Numbered from the stretch's first letter, positions 51,481 to 61,960 are shown. The stretch is DNA of 64,000 nt from Brevirhabdus pacifica (GCF_002797755.1 NZ_PGFI01000011.1:1178001-1242000); one strand, 5' to 3'. Notes: generated by a model not told the origin, from the sequence alone. Translations and numbers: made by a program.

Positions 51481-52047
51481 TCAGGCGGTGTCGGTCAGCC
51501 GGGCGTTCAGGATCTCCAGCGCGGCGTCGCAATCCGATACCACATGGTAAAGATCCCTCAGATCCTCGCCGGCGAACCCCTCGGCGATGACGTGGTCCAT
51601 CAGCGCGATCAGCGGATCCCAGAAACCATCGGTGTTCAGGATGACGATGGGTTTGTCGTGCAGGCCAAGCTGGCGCCAGGTCAGAACCTCGAAGAACTCG
51701 TCAAGCGATCCCGCGCCCCCCGGCAGCACCACCACCGCGTCGGCGTTCATGAACATGACCTTCTTGCGCTCGTGCATGGTCTCGGTGACGATGAAGGACG
51801 ACAGGTCGCGCTTGCCGACCTCGCGGTCGAGCAGGTGAACCGGGATCACGCCGAAGGTTTCGCCGCCGGCGCCCTGCGCGGCACAGGCCACGTCGCCCAT
51901 CAGGCCGACATCGCCCGCCCCGTAGACCAGCCGCCAGCCCGCCCCGGCGATGGCGCGGCCCAATTGGCCCGCCACCTCGGAATAGACGGGCCGGACCCCG
52001 TGGCGCGAGCCGCAATAGACACAGATAGACCGTTGCGCGTGTGCCAT
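51481..52047 (-). CDS. LOG-family nucleotide phosphoribohydrolase
   Basis: 188 aa from ATG 52047. SICVYCGSRHG starts the Rossmann-like fold. The LOG signature PGGAGSLDEFFEVLTWRQLG is present; it is the variant of PGGxGTxxE that carries the nucleotide ribose and catalytic residues. ERKKVMFMNADAVVVLPGG precedes it. Such enzymes cleave cytokinin-type or purine nucleoside 5'-monophosphates to base and ribose phosphate. In bacteria the role is mostly unknown (sometimes called lysine decarboxylase in error). It is upstream of mazG. Confidence 0.93.
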   Translation of the reverse strand: MAHAQRSICVYCGSRHGVRPVYSEVAGQLGRAIAGAGWRLVYGAGDVGLMGDVACAAQGAGGETFGVIPVHLLDREVGKRDLSSFIVTETMHERKKVMFMNADAVVVLPGGAGSLDEFFEVLTWRQLGLHDKPIVILNTDGFWDPLIALMDHVIAEGFAGEDLRDLYHVVSDCDAALEILNARLTDTA

Positions 52048-52181
52048 GCCGTCCCCTTTCCGGTTTTCGCTGCTTTGACCGTCGTTAATGCTGTTGCTAT
52101 CGTTTCACAAGCAAGGCGCAAAAGGGTTGAAGCCCATGGTCCTTGCTGCCGGTGCCGTTCCGGCACCCGAAGGGGAGATAC

Positions 52182-53843
52182 ATGGCGCAATGGTCCGCCT
52201 CCCGCCTGAGTGGCGGTGCAATCGTCGGCCTGGTGCTGGCGGCGGGGGCCGTCACGGCGGCGATCTGGTTCTATCCCTATGGCAGGCCCATGCGCCTTGA
52301 TCCTGATGCGACAGGCGGTCCTGCGACGCTTGCGGGCGGCGAGGGGGCGGTCGATGCCGCCGACGACGCGCCCCGCGCCCTGAGCTCCGTCACCGAACCC
52401 CCTGCGCCTTCGGGCACGGCGAAGGACACGGCACCCGAGCCGCCGCGCATCGCGCTGGCCGCCGAGCCCGGAACACCCCAGCCGCCCGCGCCGCTTCGGC
52501 CCCTTGGGGCCAGCGATGGGCCGGCGGGTGCGCCCGGGTCAGTTGCAGGCGCGGCGGGCATCGTTCCGGGGACCGCACCCACAAATGAGGATGGCCCGGA
52601 CCTGTCGCGCATGGCCGCGCTGAGCGACGAACCCGCGCCGCGCCTGCCCCTGCGCGACGGCGCGCTGACGCCGGATGGCGGGACCGCGCCGGACGCCCCG
52701 ACGGCCATCGCGCGCGAAAGCGCCGGGGATGACAGCCGTTTCGACATCTTCCGCGTCGATCCCAAGGGCGACGGTATCGTTGCAGGCACCGCCCGGCCCG
52801 GCAGTCGCATCAACCTTTTCGTCGATGGTCGCCAGGTGGCCGAGACCCAAGCCGACAAGGCCGGGAATTTCGTGGCCTTCCTCAAGGTCGAACCCTCGGA
52901 CCGTCCGCAACTGGTGGAACTGACCGCGACGCCGCCCGGGGGCGAAAGCCGCACCGCGTCCCAAAGCCTGATCGTCGCGCCCTTCGCGGCCCCCGCGCCG
53001 GAGGCGGTGGCCTCCCTGGGCGACATGAAGCAAGAAACCGGTTCTGCAGGCGGTGAAAGCACCGTGATGCAGGCGGACGGCGAGACTGACGCTGAAAGAC
53101 CCGGCGCGCCCGGCGTCGAGACGGCCAAGGCCACGGAAACGGCCGCTGAAGGCGCCGCGGACACGGGCACGGACACGGGCACCGCGACCGGGACGGATCC
53201 CGAACCCGGCAAGGCCCCCGTCCTGCTTCTGGCCGATGACGAGGGGGTGCGGCTGATGCAGCCCGCGGATCCCGGCCCGTCGCCCGAGGCGATGACCAAT
53301 GTCGTCATCGACACCATCAGCTATGACGAGACGGGCGACCTGCGGCTGGCGGGGCGGGGCAAGCCCGACCGCGCCGTGCGTTTCTACGTCAACAACCGGC
53401 CTGTCCTGACCTCGAAAATCGGGGCCGACGGGACCTGGCGTTCGCCCTTGCCGGATATCGACACCGGCGTGCACACCCTGCGCGTCGATGAGATCGACGA
53501 GGCGGGCAAGGTCGCCTCGCGCTTCGAGACGCCGTTCCAGCGCGAGGATCCCGAGACCGTCCGTACCGCCATGGCCGGGGCCGGTGCCGCTTCGGGCGAT
53601 CCGGCGGCCCCCGCTGCGGGTGCGGATGGCATGCTTGCCACCGATGCCGGTGACGGAGGGGCGGCGGGCGTGGCCAGCGGCGTCGGCGTCGTGACGGTTC
53701 AGCCGGGCTTCACCCTTTGGGGCATCGCCCGGCGCAACTATGGCGAGGGGATGCTTTATGTCCGCGTCTACGAGGCCAACAAGAGCCAGATCCGCGATCC
53801 GGACCTGATCTACCCGGGCCAGATCTTCACGGTTCCGCAGTAG
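52182..53843 (+). CDS. LysM peptidoglycan-binding protein with Ig-like modules
   Basis: 553 aa from ATG 52182 (AAGGGGAG upstream). An N-terminal hydrophobic segment ([21 protein letters not shown]) is a signal anchor. A long Ala/Pro/Asp-rich, probably disordered region follows, with two Ig-like modules (around 190-270, [25 protein letters not shown]; and 375-450). The LysM domain lies at about 505-553 ([44 protein letters not shown]). It is likely anchored in the inner membrane and reaches into the cell wall. It is divergent from the LOG gene. Confidence 0.9.
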   Translation: MAQWSASRLSGGAIVGLVLAAGAVTAAIWFYPYGRPMRLDPDATGGPATLAGGEGAVDAADDAPRALSSVTEPPAPSGTAKDTAPEPPRIALAAEPGTPQPPAPLRPLGASDGPAGAPGSVAGAAGIVPGTAPTNEDGPDLSRMAALSDEPAPRLPLRDGALTPDGGTAPDAPTAIARESAGDDSRFDIFRVDPKGDGIVAGTARPGSRINLFVDGRQVAETQADKAGNFVAFLKVEPSDRPQLVELTATPPGGESRTASQSLIVAPFAAPAPEAVASLGDMKQETGSAGGESTVMQADGETDAERPGAPGVETAKATETAAEGAADTGTDTGTATGTDPEPGKAPVLLLADDEGVRLMQPADPGPSPEAMTNVVIDTISYDETGDLRLAGRGKPDRAVRFYVNNRPVLTSKIGADGTWRSPLPDIDTGVHTLRVDEIDEAGKVASRFETPFQREDPETVRTAMAGAGAASGDPAAPAAGADGMLATDAGDGGAAGVASGVGVVTVQPGFTLWGIARRNYGEGMLYVRVYEANKSQIRDPDLIYPGQIFTVPQ

Positions 53844-53961
53844 GCCAAAGGCGCGGTCCCAGGCTGTTGTCGCGCCCGGTTCGGCGCCGGGTGCCCTCTA
53901 TGGCCATCGGCGACGGCGCCCCTTAAGGTGCTTCGGCAACAGATCGGACGGACTTCCCCCC

Positions 53962-55797
53962 ATGGCCAGAAAACCCACCCCCGGCACATCGGGCCGCAGC
54001 AGCGGTCTGCGGACCATCCGCCGGGTCGCCCCCTACCTCTGGCCTTCGGACAATCACGAGATCCGGGTCCGGGTGGTGCTGGCGATGGTGGCGCTGGTCG
54101 TTTCCAAAGTTGTGTCGGTGGTGATCCCCTTCTTCTACAAGGGGGCGGTCGATGCCCTGTCGGGCGAGGGGACCTCGGCCGCCTGGATGCTGGGGGCGGG
54201 CGCGATCGGGCTGACCCTGGCCTACGGGGTGGCGCGGGTGCTCAACGTCGGGCTGCAACAGCTGCGCGACGCGATCTTCGCCAAGGTCGGGCAGCGTGCG
54301 CTGCGGATGCTGGCGCTCGAGACCTTCCGCCACATCCATGCGCTGTCGCTTCGGTATCATATCACCCGCAAGACCGGCGGTCTCAGCCGCATTATCGAGC
54401 GGGGGGTGAAGGGTGTCGATTTTCTCCTGCGCTTCTTGCTCTTCTCGATCGGGCCGCTGGCGCTGGAGCTGGTCTTCATCGCGATCATCTTCTTCGTGCT
54501 CTTCGACGTCTGGTACCTGGTGACGGTGGTGCTGACGATCGCAGCCTATGTCTGGTTCACCTTCGCCATCACCGAGTGGCGGGTGCGCATCCGCAAGGAG
54601 ATGAACGACCAGGACACCGATGCGAACCAGAAGGCCATCGACAGCCTTCTGAACTTCGAGACGGTGAAGTATTTCGGCGCCGAGGACCGCGAGGCCGCGC
54701 GCTATGACAAGGCGATGGAAGGCTATGAGAAGGCCGCGCTCAAGACCAACTACTCGCTGGCGATCCTGAACTTCGGCCAGTCGCTCCTGATTACGCTGGG
54801 CCTCGTTGCCGTGATGGTGATGGCCGCGATCGGCGTGCAACAGGGCAAGCTGACGGTGGGTGATTTCGTCATGGTCAACGCCTACATGATCCAGATCACC
54901 ATGCCGCTGAACTTCCTGGGCACGGTCTACCGCGAGATCCGCCAGGCCCTGATCGACATGGCCGAGATGTTCGACCTGCTGGAACAGCCCGCCGAGATTG
55001 AGGACAAACCCGGCGCGGGGGCCCTTGGTGTGCCGCGCGGCGAGATTGCTTTTGACAATGTTCGCTTCGGCTACGACGCGGCGCGTCCCATCCTGAAGGG
55101 CATCAGCTTCACCGCCGAGGCCGGGAAGACTGTCGCCATCGTCGGGCCCTCGGGGTCAGGCAAGTCGACGATCGGGCGGCTGCTGTTTCGCTTCTACGAC
55201 GTCGATGGCGGCGCCCTGCGGATCGACGGGCAGGACCTGCGCGACGTGACCCAGAAAAGCGTGCACGCCCAGATCGGGGTGGTGCCGCAGGACACGGTGC
55301 TTTTCAACGATACGATCTACTACAACATCGCCTATGGCCGACCCGACGCCACCCGCGCCGAGATCGAGGATGCCGCCCGCGCAGCCCGGATCCACGAGTT
55401 CGTCAAAAGCCTTCCCGAGGGCTACGAGACGGCCGTGGGCGAACGGGGGCTGAAGCTGTCGGGCGGCGAGAAGCAGCGCGTTGGCATCGCCCGCACCCTG
55501 CTGAAGAACCCGCCGATCCTGCTGCTGGACGAGGCGACATCCGCCCTCGACACCCAGACCGAGCGGGACATCCAGGTTTCCTTGCGCGAAATGAGCCGGG
55601 GGCGCACGGTGCTGACCATCGCGCACCGGCTGTCGACCGTGGCCGATGCCGATCTGATCATCGTGCTGGAAGCCGGGGTGATCGTCGAGCGGGGCACCCA
55701 CGAGGAGCTTCTGGCCGCGCGCGGGCGCTACCACGCCATGTGGCACCGCCAGGCGGCCGAGCGGGAGAAGGAAGAACTGGTCGAAAGCGAGATCTGA
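53962..55797 (+). CDS. Atm1/HMT1-type ABC transporter, fused permease-ATPase
   Basis: 611 aa from ATG 53962. Six membrane helices lie in residues about 30-330, followed by an ABC ATPase with Walker A GPSGSGKST, Q-loop VVPQDTVLFNDTIYYNIAYG, signature LSGGEKQRVGIART, Walker B ILLLDEATSALD and H-loop IAHRLST. The first part (SLRYHITRKTGGLSRIIERG) is characteristic of the Atm1/HMT1 family that exports glutathione-linked sulfur or metal species, important for iron-sulfur or metal homeostasis. Its substrate cannot be read. It follows the LysM gene by 118 bp. Confidence 0.92.
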   Translation: MARKPTPGTSGRSSGLRTIRRVAPYLWPSDNHEIRVRVVLAMVALVVSKVVSVVIPFFYKGAVDALSGEGTSAAWMLGAGAIGLTLAYGVARVLNVGLQQLRDAIFAKVGQRALRMLALETFRHIHALSLRYHITRKTGGLSRIIERGVKGVDFLLRFLLFSIGPLALELVFIAIIFFVLFDVWYLVTVVLTIAAYVWFTFAITEWRVRIRKEMNDQDTDANQKAIDSLLNFETVKYFGAEDREAARYDKAMEGYEKAALKTNYSLAILNFGQSLLITLGLVAVMVMAAIGVQQGKLTVGDFVMVNAYMIQITMPLNFLGTVYREIRQALIDMAEMFDLLEQPAEIEDKPGAGALGVPRGEIAFDNVRFGYDAARPILKGISFTAEAGKTVAIVGPSGSGKSTIGRLLFRFYDVDGGALRIDGQDLRDVTQKSVHAQIGVVPQDTVLFNDTIYYNIAYGRPDATRAEIEDAARAARIHEFVKSLPEGYETAVGERGLKLSGGEKQRVGIARTLLKNPPILLLDEATSALDTQTERDIQVSLREMSRGRTVLTIAHRLSTVADADLIIVLEAGVIVERGTHEELLAARGRYHAMWHRQAAEREKEELVESEI

Positions 55798-55828
55798 GGC
55801 CGGGCGACGGTCCCGGCAGCTTCAGGGC

Positions 55829-58800
55829 CTACTCGGCGACCTGCAACCCCGTGCCGGGGCGCTTCTTGTCCTGATCTTCGGCTTGCGCGTCTTGGGCAGT
55901 CGGTGCTGTGCGCTCGGTGCCCTCGTCCCAGATGATCTCGGGCGCGTTAATGGCGCGGGCCTTGCGTCGCTGGCGCAGATCCTCGCGCATCCTCCGAGCG
56001 CGCTTGCCAAAGCCGAAGGCGCGCGCCCTTAGCAGCGCCCCGTAGGAGCCGCGCGTCGCCCAGACCCGCAGCGCCAGCATCGACGGCGTGAAGATCAGCG
56101 TCAGCACGGTTGCGATGCCCAGCCCGAACACCACCGCCGTCGCCAGCTGTTTCCACCAGAGGGCGGTCGGGCTGTCGAGCGACGAGGTCCCCCCGATGAA
56201 GTCGAGGCTGAGGCCGAACATCATCGGCGTCAGGCCCGCCATGGTGGTGATGGTGGTCAGAAGCACGGGGCGGATGCGCGTCTCGGCGGTGCGCGAGATG
56301 GCCTCGATCCGGGGCATGTAACGCGAATATTCCTGGTAGGTGTCGATCAGCACGATGTTGTTGTTCACCACGATGCCCGCAAGCGCCACGATGCCCGTGC
56401 CCGTCATGATGATCGAGAAGGGCTGGTTCATCACCAGCATCCCGATCAGCACCCCCGTCGTCGACAGGACCACCGCAAGAAGCACCAGCACCGCGTTGTA
56501 AAAGCTGTTGAACTGCGCAAGCAGGATCACGAACATCAGCCCCAGCGCGCCGGCGAAGGCGCTCATCAGGAAGGCCTGGCTTTCGGCCTGTTCCTCCTGG
56601 TCGCCGGTCCATTCCCAGCTGACGCCGTGGGGCAAACCCGCGTCCTGCTCCAGCCAGTCGCTCAGCATCGCGATCCGCTCGGAGGCGGTGATCGGCTGGC
56701 CGGCGGCGTTGGTCAGGCCCGCAGTGATATCGGCCTTCACGTCGTAATAGCGGGTCTGGTCGACCCGGTCGATCTGGCCCAGCTTGGCCACCGGGCGGCG
56801 GGTGATGAAATTGGAAAGCGGCACCAGCCCGCCGGCGGTGCGGACCTTCAGCGTGTCCAGGGTCGAGAGCAGGCGGTCTGCCTCGGGCAGGCGGACGCGG
56901 ATTTCGATCTCTTCGTCCGAGGATTCGATGCGCATCGTGTCCAGCAGCAGGCCGCGGGTGACAAGCTGCACCATCGCGCCGACCGCTGCCACGTCGGCGC
57001 CGAAGCGGCCGGCCTTTTCCACGTCCACGTCGATCTGCCAGTCGATGCCGGGCAGGGGGCGCGTATCCTCGACGTCGCGCAGGCCGGGGGTGGCGGCGAA
57101 ATGCGCGGCCACGCGACCGGCGGTGCGCGCCAGAAGTTCGCGATCGTCCCCCTTCAGCCGCAGGTGCAGCGGCTTGCCGGACGAGGGGCCACGGTCGGCC
57201 GCGAGGATCTCGACCTCGACCCCGGGCATGCGGCGCAGGCGCCGCTCCAGCCGGTCGAGGACCAGGTCGCCGTCGAACTCGGCCGCGGCGGTCGAAAGTC
57301 CCAGGTCATTGGCCTGGCGCGGCCGCTCCTCCCAGGGGATCAGCTCGATCTGCATCTGGCCGATGGTGTCGAGGGGCGCCTGGGCGCCGCCGGTGTTCTG
57401 GTCCAGCCCGCCTTCGCCCGCAAAGGCAAAGACCGTGCGCACCGCCGGGTCGGCCAGGGTCACGGCCTCGGCCCGGGACAGGATCGCGTCCTTCTCGCTC
57501 AGGCTCAGGTTGCCCCGGGCGCGGACATAGACGATCGCCTGCTCCGGCTCGGATTCAACGAAGAACTCCACCCCGTTGTTGTTGGCCCCGAAATAGCCGA
57601 AGACCGCGATCACCAGCGCGACGACGCCGCCAATGGCGACAAGCGGCATCACCGGGTTGGCGACGATCAGATAGATGAACCAGCCGAAGGGGCTGCGGCG
57701 GGTGCCGCTGCGCAGACGCCGGGCGCGAGGCCGGGGCCGGGCGGCCCCCATGGTGATCGAAACAAGCACCGCCGCCAGAACGAACAGCAAAAGGCCCGGC
57801 AAGGCCCCGGCAAACCCGTCCGGCAGCGCCCCCTCGGGCAGCAGGTAGGCCGGGTTCAGCGCCTGCATCGCGGCAGCAAAGAGCAGCCAGAGCGCACCCA
57901 GCGCCAGCAGGGCGCGGACGATCCACGGCAGGGGCATCAACCCCTCGGAGCCGTGTTCCAGAACCCGGCTCATGCGGCCCGCGACCCCGCCCATCACCGG
58001 CAGGTAGACCAGCGCCACCACCAGCGAGGCCGACAGCACGAAGATCAGGGTGACGGGCAGCATCCCCATGAACTCACCGGGCACGCCGGGCCAGAACAGC
58101 ATGGGCAGAAAGGCGCAAAGCGTCGTCGCGGTGGAGCTGACGATGGGCCAGAACATGCGCTTGGCGGCCTCGACATAGGCGCGCATGGGGCCTGAGCCTT
58201 CGCTGATGCGGCGGTCGGCGTATTCCACGACGACGATGGCGCCATCGACCAGCATGCCGACGGCAAGGATCAGGCCGAACATGACGATGTTCGAGATCGA
58301 GACGCCCATCACCGCCAGCAGGGCAAAACACAGCAGGAACGAGGTCGGGATGGCAAACCCCACCAGGAGGGCCGAGCGCGTCCCAAGGGCCGCCAGCACC
58401 ACGATCATCACCAGCGCGATCGCCGTCAGCACCGAGCTTTCAAGCTGTCGCACCATCGAATCCACGATCCGCGACTGGTCGAGCGATGTGCCCACCCGGA
58501 CCGCCTCGCGCAGCTCGACGGGCCATTCGTCGCGAATGCTCGCGACGCTGGTCTTCACAAGCTGGGCCGTGTCGATCAGGTTGAAGCCCTTGCGCTTGAC
58601 CACCTGCAGCGCGACCGTCGGCTCGCCGTTGAAACGCGCGGTGCCGCGCCGGTCCTCGAAGGTCAGGCGAATGTCGGCCAGATCGCCCAGGGTGATGACC
58701 CGGTCGCCGCTGGTCTTGACCGGCAGGTCGTAGACATCCGATGCCTCCTCGAAGGACGAGGGGATCTTGACCGCGAAGCTGCCGGTCGCGGTCTCGATCT

Positions 58801-59449
58801 CGCCGGCGGGGATCAGAAGGTTGTTGCGGGTCACCACCTCGATCAGCTCGCCCGCTGTGACGTTGTAGGCCTCCAGGCGCAGCGGGTCGATCGTGACCTC
58901 CAGCATCTCGTCACGGTGGCCGGCGAGGCCGGCCTCCAGCACCGGCTCAAGCGCCTCAAGTCGGTCCTGCATGTCCTTGGCGATACGCAGCAATGTGCGC
59001 TCGGGCAGGTCCCCGGTCAGGTTGACGACGATGATCGGAAACTCCGAGAAGTTGATCTCGTTGATCGAGTATTTCTCGAACCCGTCGGGAAAGCGGCCCT
59101 CGGCCGTGTTCATCCGGTCGCGCACATCGGCGATGATCTTGCTCTTGTCCCAGCCAAATCCGAATTCCAGCGCAACGCCGGCATAGCCCTCGCTGGCGGT
59201 GCCGGTCAGCTTCTCCAGCCCGTCGAGGTCCGACAGCTCGGTCTCCATCGGTTTGACAAGAAGCTTCTCGCTGTCGGCGGCCGAGATGCCGGGAAAGGGG
59301 ACCGAGACGAAAAGCGCCGGGATCTCGATGTCCGGCTCGCCCTCCTTGGGCAGGGTGCCGTAGGCATAGCCGCCGGCCAGGATCGACAGGGCGATGAAAG
59401 CGATCACCATCCGCGCGCGTTCGGCGGCCCAGTCGACGATGCGTGTCAT
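55829..59449 (-). CDS. RND-family efflux pump inner-membrane permease
   Basis: 1206 aa from ATG 59449. It is an HAE-1-like RND transporter with 12 or more membrane segments. MTRIVDWAAERARMVIAFIALSILAGG starts helix 1, ALFVSVPFPGISAADSEKLLVKPMETEL follows, and helix 4 has the proton-relay acidic pair in VGMLVDGAIVVVEYADRRI. The second half repeats it (GTGIVALAGIVVNNNIVLIDTYQEY). It is longer than usual (about 1,030-1,050), with an extra roughly 100-residue hydrophobic and Arg-rich insert near 510-620 and a charged C-terminal tail. The start overlaps the membrane-fusion stop by 4 bases, so both are made together. The substrate is unknown. Confidence 0.94.
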   Translation of the reverse strand: MTRIVDWAAERARMVIAFIALSILAGGYAYGTLPKEGEPDIEIPALFVSVPFPGISAADSEKLLVKPMETELSDLDGLEKLTGTASEGYAGVALEFGFGWDKSKIIADVRDRMNTAEGRFPDGFEKYSINEINFSEFPIIVVNLTGDLPERTLLRIAKDMQDRLEALEPVLEAGLAGHRDEMLEVTIDPLRLEAYNVTAGELIEVVTRNNLLIPAGEIETATGSFAVKIPSSFEEASDVYDLPVKTSGDRVITLGDLADIRLTFEDRRGTARFNGEPTVALQVVKRKGFNLIDTAQLVKTSVASIRDEWPVELREAVRVGTSLDQSRIVDSMVRQLESSVLTAIALVMIVVLAALGTRSALLVGFAIPTSFLLCFALLAVMGVSISNIVMFGLILAVGMLVDGAIVVVEYADRRISEGSGPMRAYVEAAKRMFWPIVSSTATTLCAFLPMLFWPGVPGEFMGMLPVTLIFVLSASLVVALVYLPVMGGVAGRMSRVLEHGSEGLMPLPWIVRALLALGALWLLFAAAMQALNPAYLLPEGALPDGFAGALPGLLLFVLAAVLVSITMGAARPRPRARRLRSGTRRSPFGWFIYLIVANPVMPLVAIGGVVALVIAVFGYFGANNNGVEFFVESEPEQAIVYVRARGNLSLSEKDAILSRAEAVTLADPAVRTVFAFAGEGGLDQNTGGAQAPLDTIGQMQIELIPWEERPRQANDLGLSTAAAEFDGDLVLDRLERRLRRMPGVEVEILAADRGPSSGKPLHLRLKGDDRELLARTAGRVAAHFAATPGLRDVEDTRPLPGIDWQIDVDVEKAGRFGADVAAVGAMVQLVTRGLLLDTMRIESSDEEIEIRVRLPEADRLLSTLDTLKVRTAGGLVPLSNFITRRPVAKLGQIDRVDQTRYYDVKADITAGLTNAAGQPITASERIAMLSDWLEQDAGLPHGVSWEWTGDQEEQAESQAFLMSAFAGALGLMFVILLAQFNSFYNAVLVLLAVVLSTTGVLIGMLVMNQPFSIIMTGTGIVALAGIVVNNNIVLIDTYQEYSRYMPRIEAISRTAETRIRPVLLTTITTMAGLTPMMFGLSLDFIGGTSSLDSPTALWWKQLATAVVFGLGIATVLTLIFTPSMLALRVWATRGSYGALLRARAFGFGKRARRMREDLRQRRKARAINAPEIIWDEGTERTAPTAQDAQAEDQDKKRPGTGLQVAE

Positions 59450-60891
59450 CGGACGGGCCCCGTGGCGGGGGCGGCAGGGGGCACCTGGGCTGGCAGAACA
59501 CCGGCCTCGGGATCAAGCCCCTCGCGGTAGGTGGGGGTGACGGGGCTGCCCTCGGTCACGTATTCCTGGCCCAGCACAATCACGTCTGCACTCTCGGGCA
59601 GGCCCGACAGCCAGATGCCGCGGGCGGTGTCGCGCTGAACGCTGACGGGCTGGAAATGGGCAAGGCTGTCCTTGCCCACCACGCGCACGCCCAGGTCGCC
59701 GTGATCGTTCAGGGTCAGGGCCGACTGGGGCAGGAAATGCGCGGTGACGCCGGGGGCTGCGATCAGGATCTCGGCGGTCTGGCCGTCGCTGAGGGTCAGG
59801 TCCGCATTGGGCACCGTCACCTCGACACGGAAGGTGCGGGTCGCCTCGTCGGCGGCGCGCGACAGGAAGGACACGTCGCCCGTCAGCTCGGTCCCGTCCA
59901 CCAGCCGCGCGGTCGCCGGGGCGCCGACGGTGATCCGGCCGACTTCCAGCTCGGGCACGAAGCCAACCAGCAGGATCGGGTCCAGCCGCAGCAGTGTCGC
60001 GCAAAGGGCCCCGGGTTGCAGCAGGCTGCCCAGCTCGGCCGTGTCGGATTCCAGCAGCCCGTCAAAGGGCGCGGTGATGTTCAGCCGCTCCAGCTCCTTC
60101 TCGGCGGCGGCGACACCGGCTTGGGCCGACTGGATGCCAGCGGTCGCGGCCTCGATCCCGGCAAGGGCGGACTCGATGCCCGAGCGGGCCGATTCCAAGG
60201 ACGAATTGGCGGTCTCGACCCCGGCGCGGGCGGCTTCCAGCGCGGCCTGCGCGGTGACGACGCGGATTTCTGAGGCGAAACCGCCTTGGCCCAGCCGGCT
60301 TGCGGCGCGCTGGTTGATCTCGGCCTCGGCCAGTCTTGCCTCGGCCTCCTTCACCCGGGCGCGGGCTTCAGACAGCCGGGCCTCGGCCTCGGGGACGCGG
60401 GCGCGGGCCTCAGGCAGGCGCGACTGGGCCTCGCGAAGCTGCGACTGGGCCGAGGCGAGCGAGATCTCGCGCGTGCCGGGGGCGACCTCGCACAGGACCT
60501 GTCCGGCGGTGACCTTGCTGCCCTTGGGCAGGGGCGCCGAGCGGATCAGCCCCGATGTCTCGGAGCGCACGTCGACCTGGCGCGAGGCCTCGGTCCGGCC
60601 GCGCAGGGTGACCGCGCTGTCGACCATCGCCGCGTGCGAGCGCAGCGCCACGACCGAAACCCGCCGGACCCCGTCGTCCGCGCCCTGGTGCTCTCCTTGC
60701 GCTTCGGGGGCGGGGGCGGTGTCGGGATCTGCCGTGCCTTCTGTCGGGGAGCTGTCGGCGGTGACAGTTTCTTCCTGCTGGCTGCCAAAGCCGGTGGAGC
60801 GGGCAAACTCGAGCACCCGGTCGCGTTCAAAGACCGAAACATATAACGCGAACACGACAAGAGCCGCGGTTATCAGTGGCAGGAGTTTCAT
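59446..60891 (-). CDS. RND efflux membrane-fusion protein with heptad-repeat hairpin
   Basis: 481 aa from ATG 60891. An N-terminal membrane anchor (LLPLITAALVVFALYVSVF) is followed by an acidic linker. The lipoyl half GRTEASRQVDVRSETSGLIRSAPLPKGSKVTAGQVLCEV leads into an unusually regular coiled-coil hairpin: six tandem heptads of x-RL-x-EA-x type (residues 150-191) and seven more (216-264). The second lipoyl half (NITAPFDGLLESDTAELGSLLQPG) and beta-barrel domains follow. It couples the RND pump to an outer-membrane channel; no TolC-type gene is here. It overlaps the pump gene by 4 bases. Confidence 0.94.
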   Translation of the reverse strand: MKLLPLITAALVVFALYVSVFERDRVLEFARSTGFGSQQEETVTADSSPTEGTADPDTAPAPEAQGEHQGADDGVRRVSVVALRSHAAMVDSAVTLRGRTEASRQVDVRSETSGLIRSAPLPKGSKVTAGQVLCEVAPGTREISLASAQSQLREAQSRLPEARARVPEAEARLSEARARVKEAEARLAEAEINQRAASRLGQGGFASEIRVVTAQAALEAARAGVETANSSLESARSGIESALAGIEAATAGIQSAQAGVAAAEKELERLNITAPFDGLLESDTAELGSLLQPGALCATLLRLDPILLVGFVPELEVGRITVGAPATARLVDGTELTGDVSFLSRAADEATRTFRVEVTVPNADLTLSDGQTAEILIAAPGVTAHFLPQSALTLNDHGDLGVRVVGKDSLAHFQPVSVQRDTARGIWLSGLPESADVIVLGQEYVTEGSPVTPTYREGLDPEAGVLPAQVPPAAPATGPVR

Positions 60892-61153
60892 GAGCGGCCT
60901 TCTGGTATTCTGCTTGCTCCCGCGGGCATCAAAGCCATGGGCGGGCGGAGGGCGCGGCGCCGCGTCCCTAGGGGTGATAAAATCCTTATCTTGGCCCGAG
61001 GTCCAGTGTTGCCGCGCGGGAGGCTTGCGTTGACCTTAGGTAAAGACCTGCGGGGTGGGCCGCCGGACCCGTGCGTCGCGGCCCGCCGGGGACTTGGCAA
61101 GCCGACCATGAACGCGTTAAGACCGTGGCCAAATCCGGCGAAAGGGTCTCTGC

Positions 61154-61804
61154 GTGAGCAATACCGACAGTTTTATCGACGAAGTCACCGAAGAGGTCCG
61201 CCGCGACCGGCTGTTTGCTGTCATGAAACGCTGGGGCTGGGTTGCCGCCGTAGCGGTCGTCGTGCTGGTGGGCGGTGCCGCAGTGAACGAATACCGCAAG
61301 GCCAGCGCCGAGGCAGAGGCCCAGGCCACCGGCGACGCGATCCGCGCCGCGATCGAGGCCGAGAGCCCGAGCGCAAGCGTCGATGCGCTGAATGCCATCG
61401 AGGCCGAGGGCGAGACCCGCGCCATGGTCCGCCTGATCGAGGTCAGCCCGCTTCTGGAAACCGACCGTCCCGCCGCCCTCAAGACCCTTGAGGAGCTGAG
61501 CACCGATGCCGACGCCAGCGAAACGCTGCGCCAGCTTGCATCGCTGAAACTGGTGATCGCGCAAGGCAAGGACGCCCCGGCCGAGGCGCGGCTTGAGCGG
61601 CTGACGACCCTGTCGTCGGCGGGCATGCCCTTCCGCACCCTGGCGCTGGAGCAGACCGCCCTGGTGCTGGTCGAGATGGGCCAGGCCGAGAAGGCCATCG
61701 GTATCCTGAAAAGCCTTGTGAACGATCAGGAATCCACTGCGGGCTTGCGTCGGCGGGCCGCACAGTTGATTGTGGCGCTTGGCGGAAGTCTGGACGAGGG
61801 CTAA
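61154..61804 (+). CDS. YfgM-like tetratricopeptide membrane protein
   Basis: 216 aa from a GTG at 61154. A short cytoplasmic N-terminus (SNTDSFIDEVTEEVRRDRL) and one membrane helix (WGWVAAVAVVVLVGGAAV) are followed by a periplasmic all-helical TPR-like domain (AEKAIGILKSLVNDQES). This is the TPR_21/YfgM architecture. In many proteobacteria it precedes bamB and der, as here, and YfgM works as a SecYEG-associated chaperone partner in E. coli. The start lies 262 bp from the divergent membrane-fusion gene. Confidence 0.88.
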   Translation: MSNTDSFIDEVTEEVRRDRLFAVMKRWGWVAAVAVVVLVGGAAVNEYRKASAEAEAQATGDAIRAAIEAESPSASVDALNAIEAEGETRAMVRLIEVSPLLETDRPAALKTLEELSTDADASETLRQLASLKLVIAQGKDAPAEARLERLTTLSSAGMPFRTLALEQTALVLVEMGQAEKAIGILKSLVNDQESTAGLRRRAAQLIVALGGSLDEG

Positions 61805-61960
61805 GCCCGTCAGGCTTGCGGCGGAACACGGCCGGAACGACGGATGTGCGGATGCGAAGGCCCCCGGGGCCACGCGGCGGCATCCGCGCAGCGCCGGCAG
61901 ACAGAACAGGCGCGTTGCCCCTGGGCAGGCGCGGACGGAAACGAGAAGAGGTTCCTGGCG

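Noticed and set aside
50578-52047. mazG plus LOG-family pair as a defence or toxin module
   Set aside because: Both read as ordinary chromosomal genes with normal base composition; nothing points to a defence island.
60976-60990. GATAA-AATCC-TTATC inverted repeat before the RND genes as a TetR operator
   Set aside because: No TetR or similar regulator gene lies nearby, and the 5-bp arms are short enough to occur by chance.
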